The notes under the pieces were generated by a model. It was not told the DNA's origin, searched no databases, and worked only from the letters and a program-made list of their open reading frames with translations. Positions 38,821 to 50,703 of a stretch of DNA of 64,000 nt are shown here, piece after piece (positions within the stretch are counted from its first letter, which is position 1; the number at the start of each line of letters is the position of its first letter). The position numbers and the translations under genes are program-made. The stretch comes from Pseudisothecium myosuroides (taxonomy: Eukaryota; Streptophyta; Bryopsida; Hypnales; Lembophyllaceae), in NCBI GenBank assembly GCA_951799445.1, contig OX637289.1, forward strand, positions 9,515,321 to 9,579,320. Direction: 5' to 3'.

Positions 38821-39829
38821 CTTGATTTCCTTGCAGGAAAAACTTACACCGGGAACGGGGATCAGGGAACAACGGAAAATTGGGAACATTTGTCCCACTG
38901 AATGATCGTCGACGCAGACAGAAGAATTACGAGTTCAAGCGTAAGAAACTGGGAATGGCAATCCGTGACAACCTCCCGGTGCCACAAGAGACCATGCTTC
39001 AGAGAATAAAATTGCGTGCAGAATAAAATCTACACGTCGGTGCCGCACAACCTTTGATTTAAACCCAGTCGAAGTTCTGCTTAACAGTCACATATATTTT
39101 TGCTTTAATCGTTGTACGTGGCAGCATTCTGTCTTAATCGCTGCAGCAGTTGTTCATCAAGCCTCGAATGCTGCATGCACTAGCTAGCTTCAAAAGCTGG
39201 CTCTTCAAGCCGACCATGCATATGCATCACCGTCGATCAACTCCTACTCTGAATCAACCCGACACTAGTTCCTTTAAATAGAAAATTCTCAAGCTCATAC
39301 TGCCGAGCAGGCTGCCGAGTATACATTACGCCTCACATACATAGTCGAGTACATAGTTCAGCTTCACGAACATTCTCACACCGATCTGTCACGCACAGTC
39401 TACATGCACATTTGGAGAGTTGGAGCGCGGACTCATAACGTTTGGGGGGGAGCACAGATAATTTCCTACTCATCCAATCCCAGGTGCAGACAACTTCGAC
39501 GGAAGTCATGCCTTTTTTGTGAGTTCTCATCAAAACTGGTCGGAGACATCAGAGATCAATAGGAAAATATCTCAATTCTCTACTAAAGCCCTAATGGCGT
39601 CCACCGCCTCCGCCGCGCCACCTCAAAGTTTTTCTTTGTTAAAATACTCTTCTTAACTGTTCGTAATGTTGGTCACTTTCTCCTCCTTGGCGCTTTGCAA
39701 TTGCTTTGCATTAGTGCATGCATTGCCTAGTAACCTTGTTGCCAGCGTTTCTGGCAGTTGAGATCTCTGGAAAACATCCTCTGACGGCTTGTTAGGCCCT
39801 TCCATTGCTTCGGTGACTTCTTCCCTTAA
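38821..39829 (+). other. GC-richer promoter-like island with a truncated gene start
   Basis: Composition changes abruptly to gene-like at ~38.84 kb. A TTTAAATA motif lies at about 39274, and an ATG at 39594 opens a 20-codon frame starting MASTASAAPP, like a plastid transit peptide, which stops at 39656. A TTAA element begins at 39830. This could be a promoter with a first exon whose remainder is gone or lies in an unrecognised exon, or chance. No product is assigned. Confidence 0.2.
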
Positions 39830-40800
39830 CCCCTCACCACCCAAGGGGACCAAAAGTGTCCTCACATAGTTTCAAGTCCAATTTAAAGTGCTGTAACTTT
39901 TGTATCCAATGTCCAAATTCAATAAAACTTGTTGGAAAATTTGCGCACTCTCTTCTAGTTTATGTGGTAAAATTTTCAGATCAATCCAATATGTACTTGA
40001 TTTCTTGGAAGCCAATCGAAGTTCGCAAGTTCAATTTGAGGTCACCAAACTACATTTGGAGACTGCAACTTCGAGGACTAGTATCTCCTTCATATAATGG
40101 TTTTTTTCAATAAAATTTGTTGGTTTATGTTCCTCTTGAAGTCTAGTTATTGTGGTAGAATTTTCATGTCAATTCAAATTGTTATGAATGTTTGGATGCA
40201 ATTCGAAGTTCAAAACCTTGACATTTTTGGATTATAGTGAACTTCGGCGGCTTGTTTTTTCTTCATACAATGTCCGATTTCAATAATGTTTTTTCGGAAA
40301 AGTTGCGCATATTAGTCTAGTTTGTGTGGCTAAAATTTCATATCAATCCAAGAAGTTATGAGTGACTGAGAAGCATTCTAGTAGAAGGAGGTTTAGCCTT
40401 AATGTGATTTTGGTAATTTTTCTTGCTATTTTTTTGACATTTGGAAGCCATTTTGCAGACACAATGAGTCAATTCAATGATTTTTTTTTACAAAAATGTG
40501 TTTGTATGCTGGTTTTGAATCACTTTATAGTTTAAATTTTTTTCATTTGAGTAGATTTAGAAATCGAATTTCACCTCCAAATGTGTTTCTAGCAAAATTT
40601 CAGCATCCTTTTTCAACACTAAAATATTATAAGCTTGCAATCTCCGTGGCCAAATGGCTCCAAATTTGATCCATGTCATCTACAATAAGTACACTACAAG
40701 ATTGTACAGTTGAGATTTCTATAACTTCGTGACATTTAGATTTATAACACTTCAAAAACAATGATGTGTTTGAACTCAAATAGGCCTTACGCGATGAGGG
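39830..40800 (+). mobile_element. TTAA element of a second subfamily (CCCCTCACC termini)
   Basis: TTAA (39826-39829) then CCCCTCACCACCCAAGGGGACC. The likely right end is GCGATGAGGG at 40800, next to ATCAA, a decayed TTAA. The interior repeats phrases such as 'tttgtgtggctaaaatttca' and 'aaattttcagatcaatccaa'. No coding frame. It abuts a second short element with the same start. Confidence 0.65.
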
Positions 40801-40805
40801 ATCAA

Positions 40806-41031
40806 CCCCTCACCACCTGAAATTAGTTAGTGTGCGGTAGGAGGAGCAGGTTGAAATTGCTCATTTTTCCTGAGTGTCGCTTTGTATCTATTGTGAAATA
40901 CAATATTGATATCTCCTATTGCAGGATGCTGTCCAATTGATGTCAAGTTTTTAGTACTTAGTTTTTAGTAATCTATTTGATACCACAAGTCATTTCCTGA
41001 GGTAGATTTTGTCTCCTCATGCGGTGAGGGG
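40806..41031 (+). mobile_element. 226-bp CCCCTCACC-ended MITE with TTAA
   Basis: CCCCTCACCACC at the left and GCGGTGAGGGG at the right (inverted), followed by TTAA (41032-41035). It is directly joined to the preceding element, so 39830-41031 may be either two head-to-tail copies or one element with an internal duplicated end. Confidence 0.7.
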
Positions 41032-41509
41032 TTAAAATATGTAATGTTGAAATTTTTAGTGTTTTTCTTTTGGTTAATATTTCTAATCCTCCATGAATGT
41101 TGTTCGGTCATTTTTCCTAAATATCTAGAAAAGTTTAAGGATATCAAGAATACAAAAAATCGAATGTGTAGGGGTTAAAGTTGAAGCCATGTAACTTGTG
41201 CCAAATTTGATTATTTCATTACCATAAGTATTGATATTACCTTTGGAATGAATACCATATTAGCAATTTACCTTTGGATACAATATCTCATTAACATCCT
41301 CTACAAAAAATTGTCCTATAGTTTTGTGAAGGTGCCCACCCATTAATTACTATGCTCAGTCACAATGCCCCGTGTTGTTACCATGTGCTCAAAAAAATAT
41401 ATTAATGGGTAGAGTGAACAAATGAAACCGTTTCTTTAATGTCAGTTGGGCTCTTTTTGCCGTCCCTTGTTGTCTCTCTCAATTGTGTGAGGTTGTCTTT
41501 TTAAGTTCT

Positions 41510-41902
41510 CAAAAATGAATCCTACAAGTTATTTTTTCAAGAAGATGCTTTGATTGCCCCCAAAACAAGATTGTCTAAAATTTTGTCATAACAAATACAA
41601 ATAGAATGAATCAAAGCTTCCTATGTAGATAAAAATATAATATAAAAGAAACAAACTTTAAAAAATAAATTATTTGAAGTTTTTGTGAGTTTTTTTTTAC
41701 CCGCCAAACTAAAATTTGAACTAATTGTGCCCTAATTTTTGATCCTAGGCATTGATTGAAATAAAAATTATATTTCCAGGAAGCTGATGTGTTTTTCTAT
41801 CTTCACTAAAAATTTCAAAAAATTACAACAAATATTGAAACCACAAGAGCTTGCCCAAAATCCATTTTGTCCCCTGAGGGGACAATGGGACTTTAGCCAG
41901 GG
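41510..41902 (+). repeat. 3' part of a TTAA-family element
   Basis: Contains 'aatgaatcctacaagttattttttcaagaagatgc' in segments matching 9435-10370, then 'ttgtcccctgaggggacaatggga', and ends ACTTTAGCCAGGG before TTAA (41903-41906). That TTAA is shared with the next element. Confidence 0.7.
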
Positions 41903-41906
41903 TTAA

Positions 41907-42833
41907 CCCCAAAAATTCCATGACTATGTTTTCACCGAAAATGCTCAAAAAATTCCATTTCTAATATAAATACCAAATTTTTGAATATTTTTTGACACAT
42001 TTAACCTTAGGATCTTGTAGTACGCTGACTTGAGAACACGCAATAAAAATTTCAGAAATTTCCATCGCGTGGATTGCAAGATATAAGCATTCAAATTCAC
42101 TAAAATCATTTTTTTTGCCCTGCAAATAACAAGGCAGCTGCACTCCACAAGCTCACTTTCCTATGAAAAAATGTTCAAAATGGTGGTGCTTCTTTGGATT
42201 CTTTTTCCTAGACAAGTTGGCTACGTGCTCAAAAAATTTCACATCATTTGGAATTGTACAATATATAAGAAAATAATAGTAAGTAGAAAGAAGTAGAGAA
42301 TGATTCAAAATTCAAAATTGTTAAGAATTTATTTATTGAATTGAAAAATGCCAATCCCAATGGTTATAATGTAATGTTGAAATAAACAATCTAAGCTTAC
42401 ATCCTATGATTTTATTTTTTCAAAAATATTGAAAATTGAGTAAGGCAAAGGACTTCAAAGTTTATTTTAAAGTAGAGAATCCGGCATAACTGCCCACAAA
42501 CTAAAACTCCTCATAAATTTCATCTCATTGATCAAAATGGAATGATTAAAAGCTTTCCATATATAACTCTAGAAAAGCAATTTCAAATTTTTGTTTTTGA
42601 AAAAAACGATTTTTTTTAATTTGCCCAGACTACCCATTTACAAAAAAAATAACATATTAGGCTATAGTATTTTACTCATATTTTCAAATGTCATGAAATT
42701 TAGTGCATATGAAAGATATTCCTTGTCCCCACCTTTCTACTAAAATTTCAGCCTAAAATATGCAAATCCTCATTCTCACTAAACTGCCCAAAAAATTTAT
42801 GTTGCCAAAAAATGCATGATGGTCCTTTAGGGG
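41907..42833 (+). mobile_element. TTAA-flanked element, 927 bp
   Basis: TTAA then CCCCAAAAATTCC; right end GGTCCTTTAGGGG then TTAA (42834-42837). Landmarks match the 23885-24802 subfamily ('ccatttctaatataaatacc', 'ggattgcaagatata', 'gcttctttggattct', 'tccttgtccccacctttct'). Inserted directly next to another family member. Confidence 0.8.
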
Positions 42834-42959
42834 TTAATTAGTTCATGCAACCCAAACCTTATGGTAGGTTCAAGTAGGATAGGGATTATGGGAGGGGCTA
42901 AGAGTCCCCAAGCCAAGGTTCACCACATAGACATCCTAATTCTATTTATTCTAAATCCC

Positions 42960-43879
42960 TCAACTTATAAGGGATACTTTACAGTTTTGGTAGGTTCTTG
43001 TAACCTCAAGTTTTTGGCCTGACTTTTTAAAAGTATTTTATTAGATAGAGAAACAAAAGGTCTTTAGGAAATATGATTTTTATTTTAACTAGTGTGTGGG
43101 AACAAAGTTATGCCACATAAAGCTCAAAATAGTCAAGAGTGGACAATAAAATCAAATCAAATTTTGAAATGAATTTTTTTTTAATAGATTGAATTTATGT
43201 CTATATGGAAAGATTTGTTTCATTCCATTTAGATTAGTGGTGACAAAGTTATGGAGCTTCTTGTTTTGTGAGCAATCACAACATATTCTAGAAAAATTAA
43301 TGTATTGGATTCATTTCTAAGCTGAATTTTTAATTTTTCAAAAGTTGAAAGGATGTGTGGTTAACTTTGATTGTTAGAAGAATCTCATCATTTGCATTAA
43401 TGTATTTCAATCCCATCTTAGAGCTATTAACAATTTAGTTTTTTAGTATATAGCATACCCAATTCTACTAAATAATTTTTTAAAGAATGAAAATCACATT
43501 ACTTTCTTTTGAATTTTTTTTGTCTTAGACCTTCAACTCAATTCTTTATGATTGATTTAAAAAAATTCAAATTCAAAATATGAAATGCGAAAATTTGAAG
43601 TTAGAAGAGAATTCAAAGTCTTAAAAATTAATTTGCCATAGTGTCCAAAAAAACTTGTTTTCTTTACTTTGAATGCAATTATCTTGCAATCTATGCTGTC
43701 AAAGTTTTTGAAATTTCTTCCACACATTCTCATACTAGTCTATTGCAAGAACTTATGGTTAAATATTCAAAAAATTAAAATTAAAATCAATAAATGTGTG
43801 TGTGCATGTGTTTGCTCTTTGCTTTAAAAATGACAATATTGAATAGTTTTTGACAAAAAAGGCCTTGGAACTTTAGGAA
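42960..43879 (-). repeat. Decayed reversed TTAA-family element
   Basis: Right end GCCTTGGAACTTTAGGAATTAA corresponds to a decayed left terminus read on the minus strand. Upstream blocks ('gcaatctatgctgtcaaagtttttgaaatttc', 'cattctcatactagtc', 'tttagtatata') follow the family order in reverse. The left boundary is uncertain. Confidence 0.55.
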
Positions 43880-44139
43880 TTAAGTGCTCAAACTGAAAAT
43901 AGTGATAGTTTTTTTAAAACAATCATAAATAATTATAATCCCTCCAAATATCTATATAATTGATTCATGTAATGCATTCTTTTTCTATCCATTGATATTT
44001 TGCAAGATTTTCTTGAAGCTTCCTCAATAGATGATTGTCTCCTCTCTCTAACACAAACAAAAGAAAATGTTTTCCAAACACAATGCTCTACTTTCTACAA
44101 CATGATTTCAAACCTAAGGGAAGCTAGATTAACACATAA

Positions 44140-44605
44140 TATTCAGTAGCACGCATTGTCATTGCCTTGGCTTTAGAGTAGATGGTGTGGAATATTTCAC
44201 GTCCAATAGTACTTCATTACTACACAAAATAGTGAAATTAGGTTGCCTTAACAATTAGGTTGCCTTATCCAGAGAAGTTACCATATGACTCATTGCTTGT
44301 CCACATGGAGGCATATGCGACTCTCTAAAGCCGGACCAGGAACTAGTGCACCAATCCATGCAACACATATGGTTCGTGCATTGCTGCATCCTCTACAGTA
44401 ACAATACATATTTATAGTGTAGAATGTCGAGAAATTAGCGAGGGACAACTTAATTTCACTACTCTGTGGACAGGTGGAGGCTCAAGGTGATGAGCATGGT
44501 GCATGAAGGGTTTTGGTTGTGAAATATTCCACACCATCCACTACGCAACATCCACTACAGAGTCAAAGGCAGTGACAGTGCATGCTACTGAATGTTATAA
44601 GCATG
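44140..44605. repeat. Second foldback: ~0.45-kb imperfect inverted repeat
   Basis: 'attcagtagcacgcattgtcattgcctt' and 'gatggtgtggaatatttcac' at about 44142-44200 recur inverted at about 44516-44601; an inner pair 'atagtgaaatta' / 'taatttcactac' continues the match. Flanking blocks 'ctttctacaa.atgatttcaaac' (about 44090) and 'ctttccacaagatgaattcaaac' (about 44660) are in addition directly repeated. Non-coding. Confidence 0.7.
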
Positions 44606-45303
44606 CTGCTATTGGCATCTCCTTTTTTGTAAACAACTCAGTAACACAATTCTTTACTTTCCACAAGATGAATTCAAACTAAAAGGAAAGCTAAGCTAAC
44701 ATGCTGTTGCTGTTGGCATCTCATTTGTTTCAGACAATTCAGGAACATAGTTTACACATTTACCACATAGGCACATCATTCAGCAGCAGCACTCTATGCA
44801 TCAGACTGGTGCATATATGCTGATATAAAATACTATTCACCAGCAACAGCATTTTCCACTGCTAGTTTAGCTACTGGCTACAGAAGTGGACATTGGAAAA
44901 AATATAAAGTTGAAGATTGGTTAAAATAGAAGGCTGCCAAGGATTACAAGCATCATACAATCATATAAGCTGTGGAGGAAAAAGGAGAACTGCGGAGATA
45001 AAAAAGAGTATCTGCAGAAAATTACTTTTTGAGTATGGAAAAGCGAGAACTAAAACTTTTTTTCTGTACAAGTTGATAGTTATTGTAACGAATTAGACTT
45101 GACGATTTTGGAGAGCCTTGAGTGTTTCGTCGTAATCAATGCCACATTTGCCCCAACCTATTCTTGCACATAACCAAGAGGCAAAGCAATTCTATGAACC
45201 AACATAGAAAAACCAGTGTAATGTCCATCTAAAATGCCAATGAGCCAATCAACAGACTTTACAGTTGATGTAATGAAGTAGACTCGATAATAAACTGACT
45301 ATG
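44606..45303. other. 3' flank of FATB
   Basis: Includes the outer direct repeat of the foldback; no other gene. The portion next to 45304 is presumably the FATB 3' UTR. Confidence 0.3.
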
Positions 45304-48238
45304 TTATAAAGGTGAAGGAACATTCTTTGGTCTCCATTGAGTTCGCCCTCGAACTATTTCTGCTCCATCATTTTCCATCCGCAACAAGTGCACAAATTGC
45401 AAAAAGCCTTCTTGACTGGCAATTTTGTGTTTCATCTCAGCACCTGCTGATGGCGCTGCTGCGCCAGCTGCATGTGAGAACCCATGGCTTTTGCAAGCCC
45501 CATTTGATTCCAGAGAGCCTGCACTCTCAGTTGACTCCGAGGTTGATGGCTCCAGGCTAGTCATGGATTGCACCACGTCTGACTGTCCACACTCTCGCCT
45601 GTACTCCAAGCTCATACTGGCCAACTCATACCCGTCCAGAATTGCTGGTGGAACACTCTGTATATGGAGACAATGAATGTTTGAATATATAGGCATGATG
45701 AATGTCGATGAACATGCAGAATGAATGTACGGTGCCATCCTTCACACGACGGTGTCTGGTGAGAGAATCAATCATGTCTAAAGCTGAAAATTTCCATATC
45801 TATGGCAGTTAACATAAATTATTTAGAGAGCTTCACGGAGTGATAACAACACAAGAGAAGACAATGCACAGGAACTCACCTCCATCATCCAACCAATGTA
45901 CTTCACGTTGTTCACATGCTGGTTCATGTCCAAGTCACTGCGTCTTGGCTGCACGACGATTGAGACACACGTCTCGTCAAAACCGGTTGTAGCCTCCAAA
46001 TGATAAGATCATCATCTTATTACAACAGAACCAGAGGACGCCAATAAATGCAGCGGATGTGAAGGAGAACTGACCGTTAACCCCGAGCGGACAAACTCTG
46101 CATTGCCATTCAGCCTGATGATTTTCTGGGTCAATAAACTCTCGTCTTTGATGGCGGATCTCGATAGAAAATAGGGAGAAATCTCGGCTCTGACTTCCTC
46201 AGGCATCTTAGAAAGTTTCCTCGTTTTTCGGTTCATCATCACCCATGTACTGCACAACACAACAAAAGACTGTGTATAATCACCACGACGCACCCTCGGC
46301 AATAGAAATTTGTCACGACAACTTCACGATACCTTATGCATGTTTAGATATCTTATGCATAATTCATGGAATTTTCGAAAGTTCAAAATCACAAAGGATG
46401 CTTTAGAATGTATCAAGATTTCAAAATTCCAATTAAAAATGAAATACTAGATTTTGCATATTTAACAATCGGTTTTTGAACGACATACTATCAAATAAAG
46501 TCGACGTGGCTTGTGATGTACAATTCACGACGGCTTCGGGTAAGGTAATAGTTTTCAAAGATTTGAAGATATATTCACCTGGTAGCTCGAGCTAGAATCT
46601 GTCCTGTTTTGTAATCTCGTACAAGCCAATCCCGACACATCCCGTTCTTTCCGGACGCTGCCACCCATGTGTCCATCTCAACAACATCTCCCCTGTTCAC
46701 ACCAAAGATATACGTCACAAAATATTTCGTGCATTCCACCTAATCAGTGCACGATCCAGAAGTAACGGTTCAAACGCAACGGTTGTTCTCTACCCAGTTA
46801 GTTTGCAGCCCGAGAAAACCATTGGTTAAACTCCGATCCTGTAAATGGGTTACAACGGTTGCACAATTTGGACAAGTAGTTGCGGACAACGGTCCAGGAA
46901 GTACGTCCATCATAGAACCATAAATGGTAGTGATTGACCCCTAAAGGACCAAGAGGACAAAACTAAGCCTCATGCCTTTTCTAGTTTTAATTGTCCAATT
47001 TCATCTTTTTGGACCAGCACATGCAATGTTCTTCACTGATTTAGGTGATATAAAATTGGCGAACCCTTACTTATATTTTTCACAAGATGATGAATTGAAT
47101 CCCTGGTCCTGTAGGGATTAAAAGTGAAGAAATATAGAGAAATGAAGAAGTATAGAAATGATTTGCTTATATTTTAAAAAAACTAGTAAGGAACCCAGGC
47201 CTCCAAGTCTACAAGGAAATGCTCTCGCGATTACAGAAAGACACACAGAGAAAAACACCAAAAAGACACCTGGTATAAAATAAAATTCATTACACTAAGG
47301 ATTGAATCTGCTAACGTCAGTCACGTACCACGCAGGATATTGCTCAACGTGAACTTGCATTCGGGTGACAACCCAGATGAGATTCCTGCAAGACATAGCA
47401 CGAGTAGCTCCAAAGCCATCTCCAGCAAGCCCCGACATCCATACATGATTCAATGCAGTCTCCTGCACACCAATGAAATAGTTGCACACAACAAACGAAT
47501 TGATGAGTTGCCGCAAAAAAGGTTACTGGCGTACGTTCAACGACTGGATGAATTTCCAATTCCACAACGTGCGAACAGATGGGCCAGGTGGACTAATTGA
47601 CCCTACATGAACCTGGCAACCACGAGATTTGAAACGACAAAAAAAAGAAAAAAAAGAAAAAGAGAAGAAGAAGACAAAGTAGAGGGGTGTCCAATTACCT
47701 GGAAATGATTCATCATGGTTTCGATTGAGGCCGTTCGATCGGCGCCAATCTCATACGAGCGAATGACGAAGGTCTGTCGATACACGAGTCGGCTTTCCAC
47801 CAGGCGCCCCTGCCGCAGCGCATCCACGGGCACTTCAGTTTTGCCAGAAAAAGTTTCCTGGCGTCTCTGGGCCAAAGCCACGCTGGCTATGGCCGCCAGG
47901 ATCGCCCTAAACGCCGCGCTGTTTGAGTGCGGCAACACCGTCGAGAGCGCCTCGTTAATGTCTTCGCCGGCCCTGTTTCCTCCTGTAAAAGCTCCATTTC
48001 CTGTTGCCGCCGCCGCATTAATGGGCCGCGCGACGCCGTGCGCGTGGGAAGAAGCTTTCAGCGGAAATTGGCTGTCCCCTATCGACAACAAATTGGAGAA
48101 CAGGTCGTATCCCGAGAACGACGAGGAGTAGGATTTCGAGCTCTTCAATGCGCAACACCCGCCTCTCCCAAAATCTATGCCCGAAGAATAACAGTTCGCT
48201 CTACCTAAACCTGCGCCTGCGCCTGCGATCATCTCCAT
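45304..48238 (-). CDS. FATB: Acyl-ACP thioesterase FATB, six exons
   Basis: Plastid-stroma enzyme releasing mainly saturated fatty acids from acyl-ACP to end de novo synthesis. Minus-strand exons: 48238-47699, 47462-47329, 46692-46579, 46249-46075, 45948-45880, 45657-45304, giving 461 residues; all introns GT-AG. The first ~100 residues are Ser/Gly/Ala-rich, as expected of a transit peptide. Hydrophobic 'AFRAILAAIASVALAQ' precedes the first hot-dog domain (RSYEIGADRTASIETMMNH...). The second domain carries the catalytic set D328, N330, H332 (DLDMNQH) and E366/C367 (YRRECG) with the FATB spacing. The C-terminal part has a Ser/Gly/Ala-rich insertion of about 50 residues (roughly 385-435) before MENDGAEIVRGRTQWRPK, longer than in seed-plant FATBs. 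ATG 48238 follows an ATG-free open stretch; 48232 is the alternative. A TTAA MITE sits in intron 2. Confidence 0.95.
46938..47117 (+). mobile_element. 180-bp TTAA-family MITE inside FATB intron 2
   Basis: Left end CCCCTAAAGGACC after TTGA (decayed TTAA); right end GGTCCTGTAGGGA before TTAA (47118-47121). The termini are those of the ~935-bp elements but the middle is only ~150 bp, so this is a miniature derivative. It lies wholly between FATB exons 2 and 3 (intron 47328-46693). Confidence 0.8.
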
Positions 48239-49854
48239 CGACGCACGTTTACATGCAGGACGGAGTGACGATCTGTTGCGCGAAAACTCCACAAGGGCAA
48301 CAATGTGATCTTTTCCGACTACTCTGCGCTGCGAAACCCAAAGATCCGCTCGCGACTCAGATCAGCTCACAACCCACCAGATCTATGCGACCCCTCCCGA
48401 TCTCTAACTGCATTGGGTGGTCTCGCAATGCATGATCGCCCCACCCCTCATTCTCAACAATGCGATACGATCTCAAAGAACGCACGCCCTCGCCGATTCA
48501 CTCACTCACGGAGCTTCTCGACATTCGCACGCCCCTCTCACCGCTCCCTGCACCATGTGCGATCATCATCAGTACCAATCGACATTGCGCGCATCATCGC
48601 GCAACCAACCAACAGACAGAAATAAATATATGCATTAATGCTCGCCCATCCCAATAATTTTAAACGACGAACACATCCACTTCTTCACTACAGCAGCAGC
48701 AGGAGCAGCAGCAGCAGCAATGTTAACTACTATTACTCTTCATCCTCCTCCACGTACCGAAGACTTACCACAACCCGCAGCGTGTAAGGAAGTGTGGCGG
48801 AGCGGGAGGTACTTACATGGTGTGCAGGCGATAGTACTGCCTTGCGAATGACGCATGCGGCAGCCGTCCACTACAACAACCACCACCACCCTTGTTGTTG
48901 GACCCCGCTCTCAAAGGCGTCACCACAGCAGCTGGCGATAACAGCAGCAACAAGAGCAGCAGCCGGTGCTTGGCGATGCAGCAGCGGGGCTCGAAAACAT
49001 ATCCGACTCTTGAGAGAGTGACAGAGGAGCAGAGCCAGCACACATTCTGCGACGGGAACGAGGGCAGTGCAAGCAAAGCGATAGCCGGCCCCACGTCGCC
49101 GGGACCAGGTCCTGGCGGCACTTCACGGCTGTCTGCGTCTCTGCCAGCTTTTGCATGCATCGGGCTTCTGCTCCCTGTCAGTCGAGTACTCGAGTCTGGC
49201 TCGTGTCCCTCGCCGCTGACGGCAGTCACGGCACGGCATGGCGCGTTACGGCGCGGCAGTTGTCCAGCACCTCACAACTCACCACCTCTGCATTGTCGCC
49301 CTTTAACTTAACTTACTCCTTCGGAGCAAGTTCACTGGGGTGACAGTTTCGAGGAGACAGTTTCTGGCTCAGGATACTCCTGAAGTCCAGGCTCATGCTT
49401 CTGGTTCGTGACCGTGGACTTGGAGTAGTGGAGTGTGAGGAAGCCCCCGTTTTTCATCTCGGTAGTGTGGAATATTTCCTCAAAAACTCCAAATTTATAA
49501 TTTCCCAAATCAAAAATAAATATGGAGAACCAAAATTCATCTGGATAGTCTAAGCAAGGCGAAATAAACAATCTATGAAAAGTAGGGTAAATTTTCAGTT
49601 TCTCCGTGAAAATATATGCTTTTTTGTACGTGGTTCATTGCATTTGTGTAGCTCAGCATCCCGGGGTCAGTTAGGTTTGGAATTCTTTTTAAAATGAATT
49701 GAAAACGTGTGGCATTCGTGCAAGCAATGGGAAATAAGAATGATTTCCTGGCATAAATGTTGACATCTACTGCATGTAACTTTACAAATAATATTACAAA
49801 GGTGGGTAAGCTTACTACAACTCCAACCACACCAAATTGGTGTGTAACTTAGTA
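48239..49854 (-). promoter_or_regulatory. GC-rich upstream region of FATB
   Basis: GC-rich to ~49.3 kb and presumably promoter plus 5' leader; several overlapping open frames reflect the base composition. It includes a (CAG)n microsatellite at 48691-48719. No defined TATA or second gene could be supported. Confidence 0.3.
48691..48719. repeat. (CAG)n microsatellite
   Basis: About ten CAG-type triplets with one GAG interruption, roughly 0.45 kb upstream of the FATB ATG. Confidence 0.95.
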
Positions 49855-50426
49855 CTCCCTCTGTCCCACTAAAAACCTCCAAATCAAGCAGAATTTTTGT
49901 CCCACTGAAAAGCTCCTTTTTGTGTTTATGATTGTTTAGTGAGTGTTTGTTACATTGAACAACCTTGTGGGGGCAAGTGAGACAATCAAAAAGCATTCCC
50001 GTGGCCTTGCAAGCTTGGCCTTGGCGATATGAGACACCTTGTACTAATTTCTTTGTCAAATAGTAGTGTTGACAGCCTATTTAGTGACTACTTTGGTGCT
50101 ATTAAAATTTGATCATAAAGTGGGATAGTTTTTTTATTTTTGGATATTTAGGTTGGTAAACATGTCATTACAATCCCATTGCAGCCACCACCCTTTAAAT
50201 CATCTAAAATGACAGAGCTGGCATCAATTATAAAATATGTTCAAATATCACACTTTTGACATGAATTTTGGGTACCTAAATGATAGTGTCTAAGCTTGAG
50301 ATTTTGCATAGATCTAAGGGATGGGTTATTTATTCTTGAATGAATGTATTTTTGGCACTTTGATTGAAAATATAGTTAATTTCTTAACGGGAAGAGTTTT
50401 GGAGTTTTTTAGTGGGACAGAGGGAG
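49855..50426. mobile_element. Stowaway-like (Tc1/mariner) element, 572 bp
   Basis: Left end CTCCCTCTGTCCCACTAAAA after TA (49853-49854) and right end TTTTAGTGGGACAGAGGGAG before TA (50427-50428): perfect ~20-bp inverted termini with a TA target duplication. CTCCCTCYGTCCC is the classic Stowaway terminus of plants. A second 'gtcccactgaaaag' near 49900 repeats part of the end. Larger than typical Stowaways; no transposase. Confidence 0.9.
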
Positions 50427-50703
50427 TACTACTTGACTTTGCATTGGCTTGGCTATTTCTCTTATTTTGCGTTGGTGTAACTAAGACTAAGAGGCCACTA
50501 CTATAAGTTATGCATCCCTTTAGCAGGTAAAATGGATCAAAGGAGTTTCCAGCTGGTGGGCTGGTGTCAGAGGCGATTGCAAGACCTGCCAGACAGCTAC
50601 TTTGTGTAAATATGATAATTCAGTGCTCACACCCACCCACATTGATATCCAGAGATGTGATTGCCCTCGCCTTGCAAGCGTACTAGTAAAGCTTAAAACT
50701 TAA

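Noticed and set aside
48813..49229. 138-codon minus-strand frame and overlapping plus-strand frames upstream of FATB
   Set aside because: GC-rich promoter/leader region; low-complexity Leu/Ser/Pro translations in several frames at once and no family resemblance.
49667..50059. 130-codon minus-strand frame with several Cys/His
   Set aside because: Overlaps the Stowaway-like element and its flank; Cys/His spacing fits no zinc-finger pattern.
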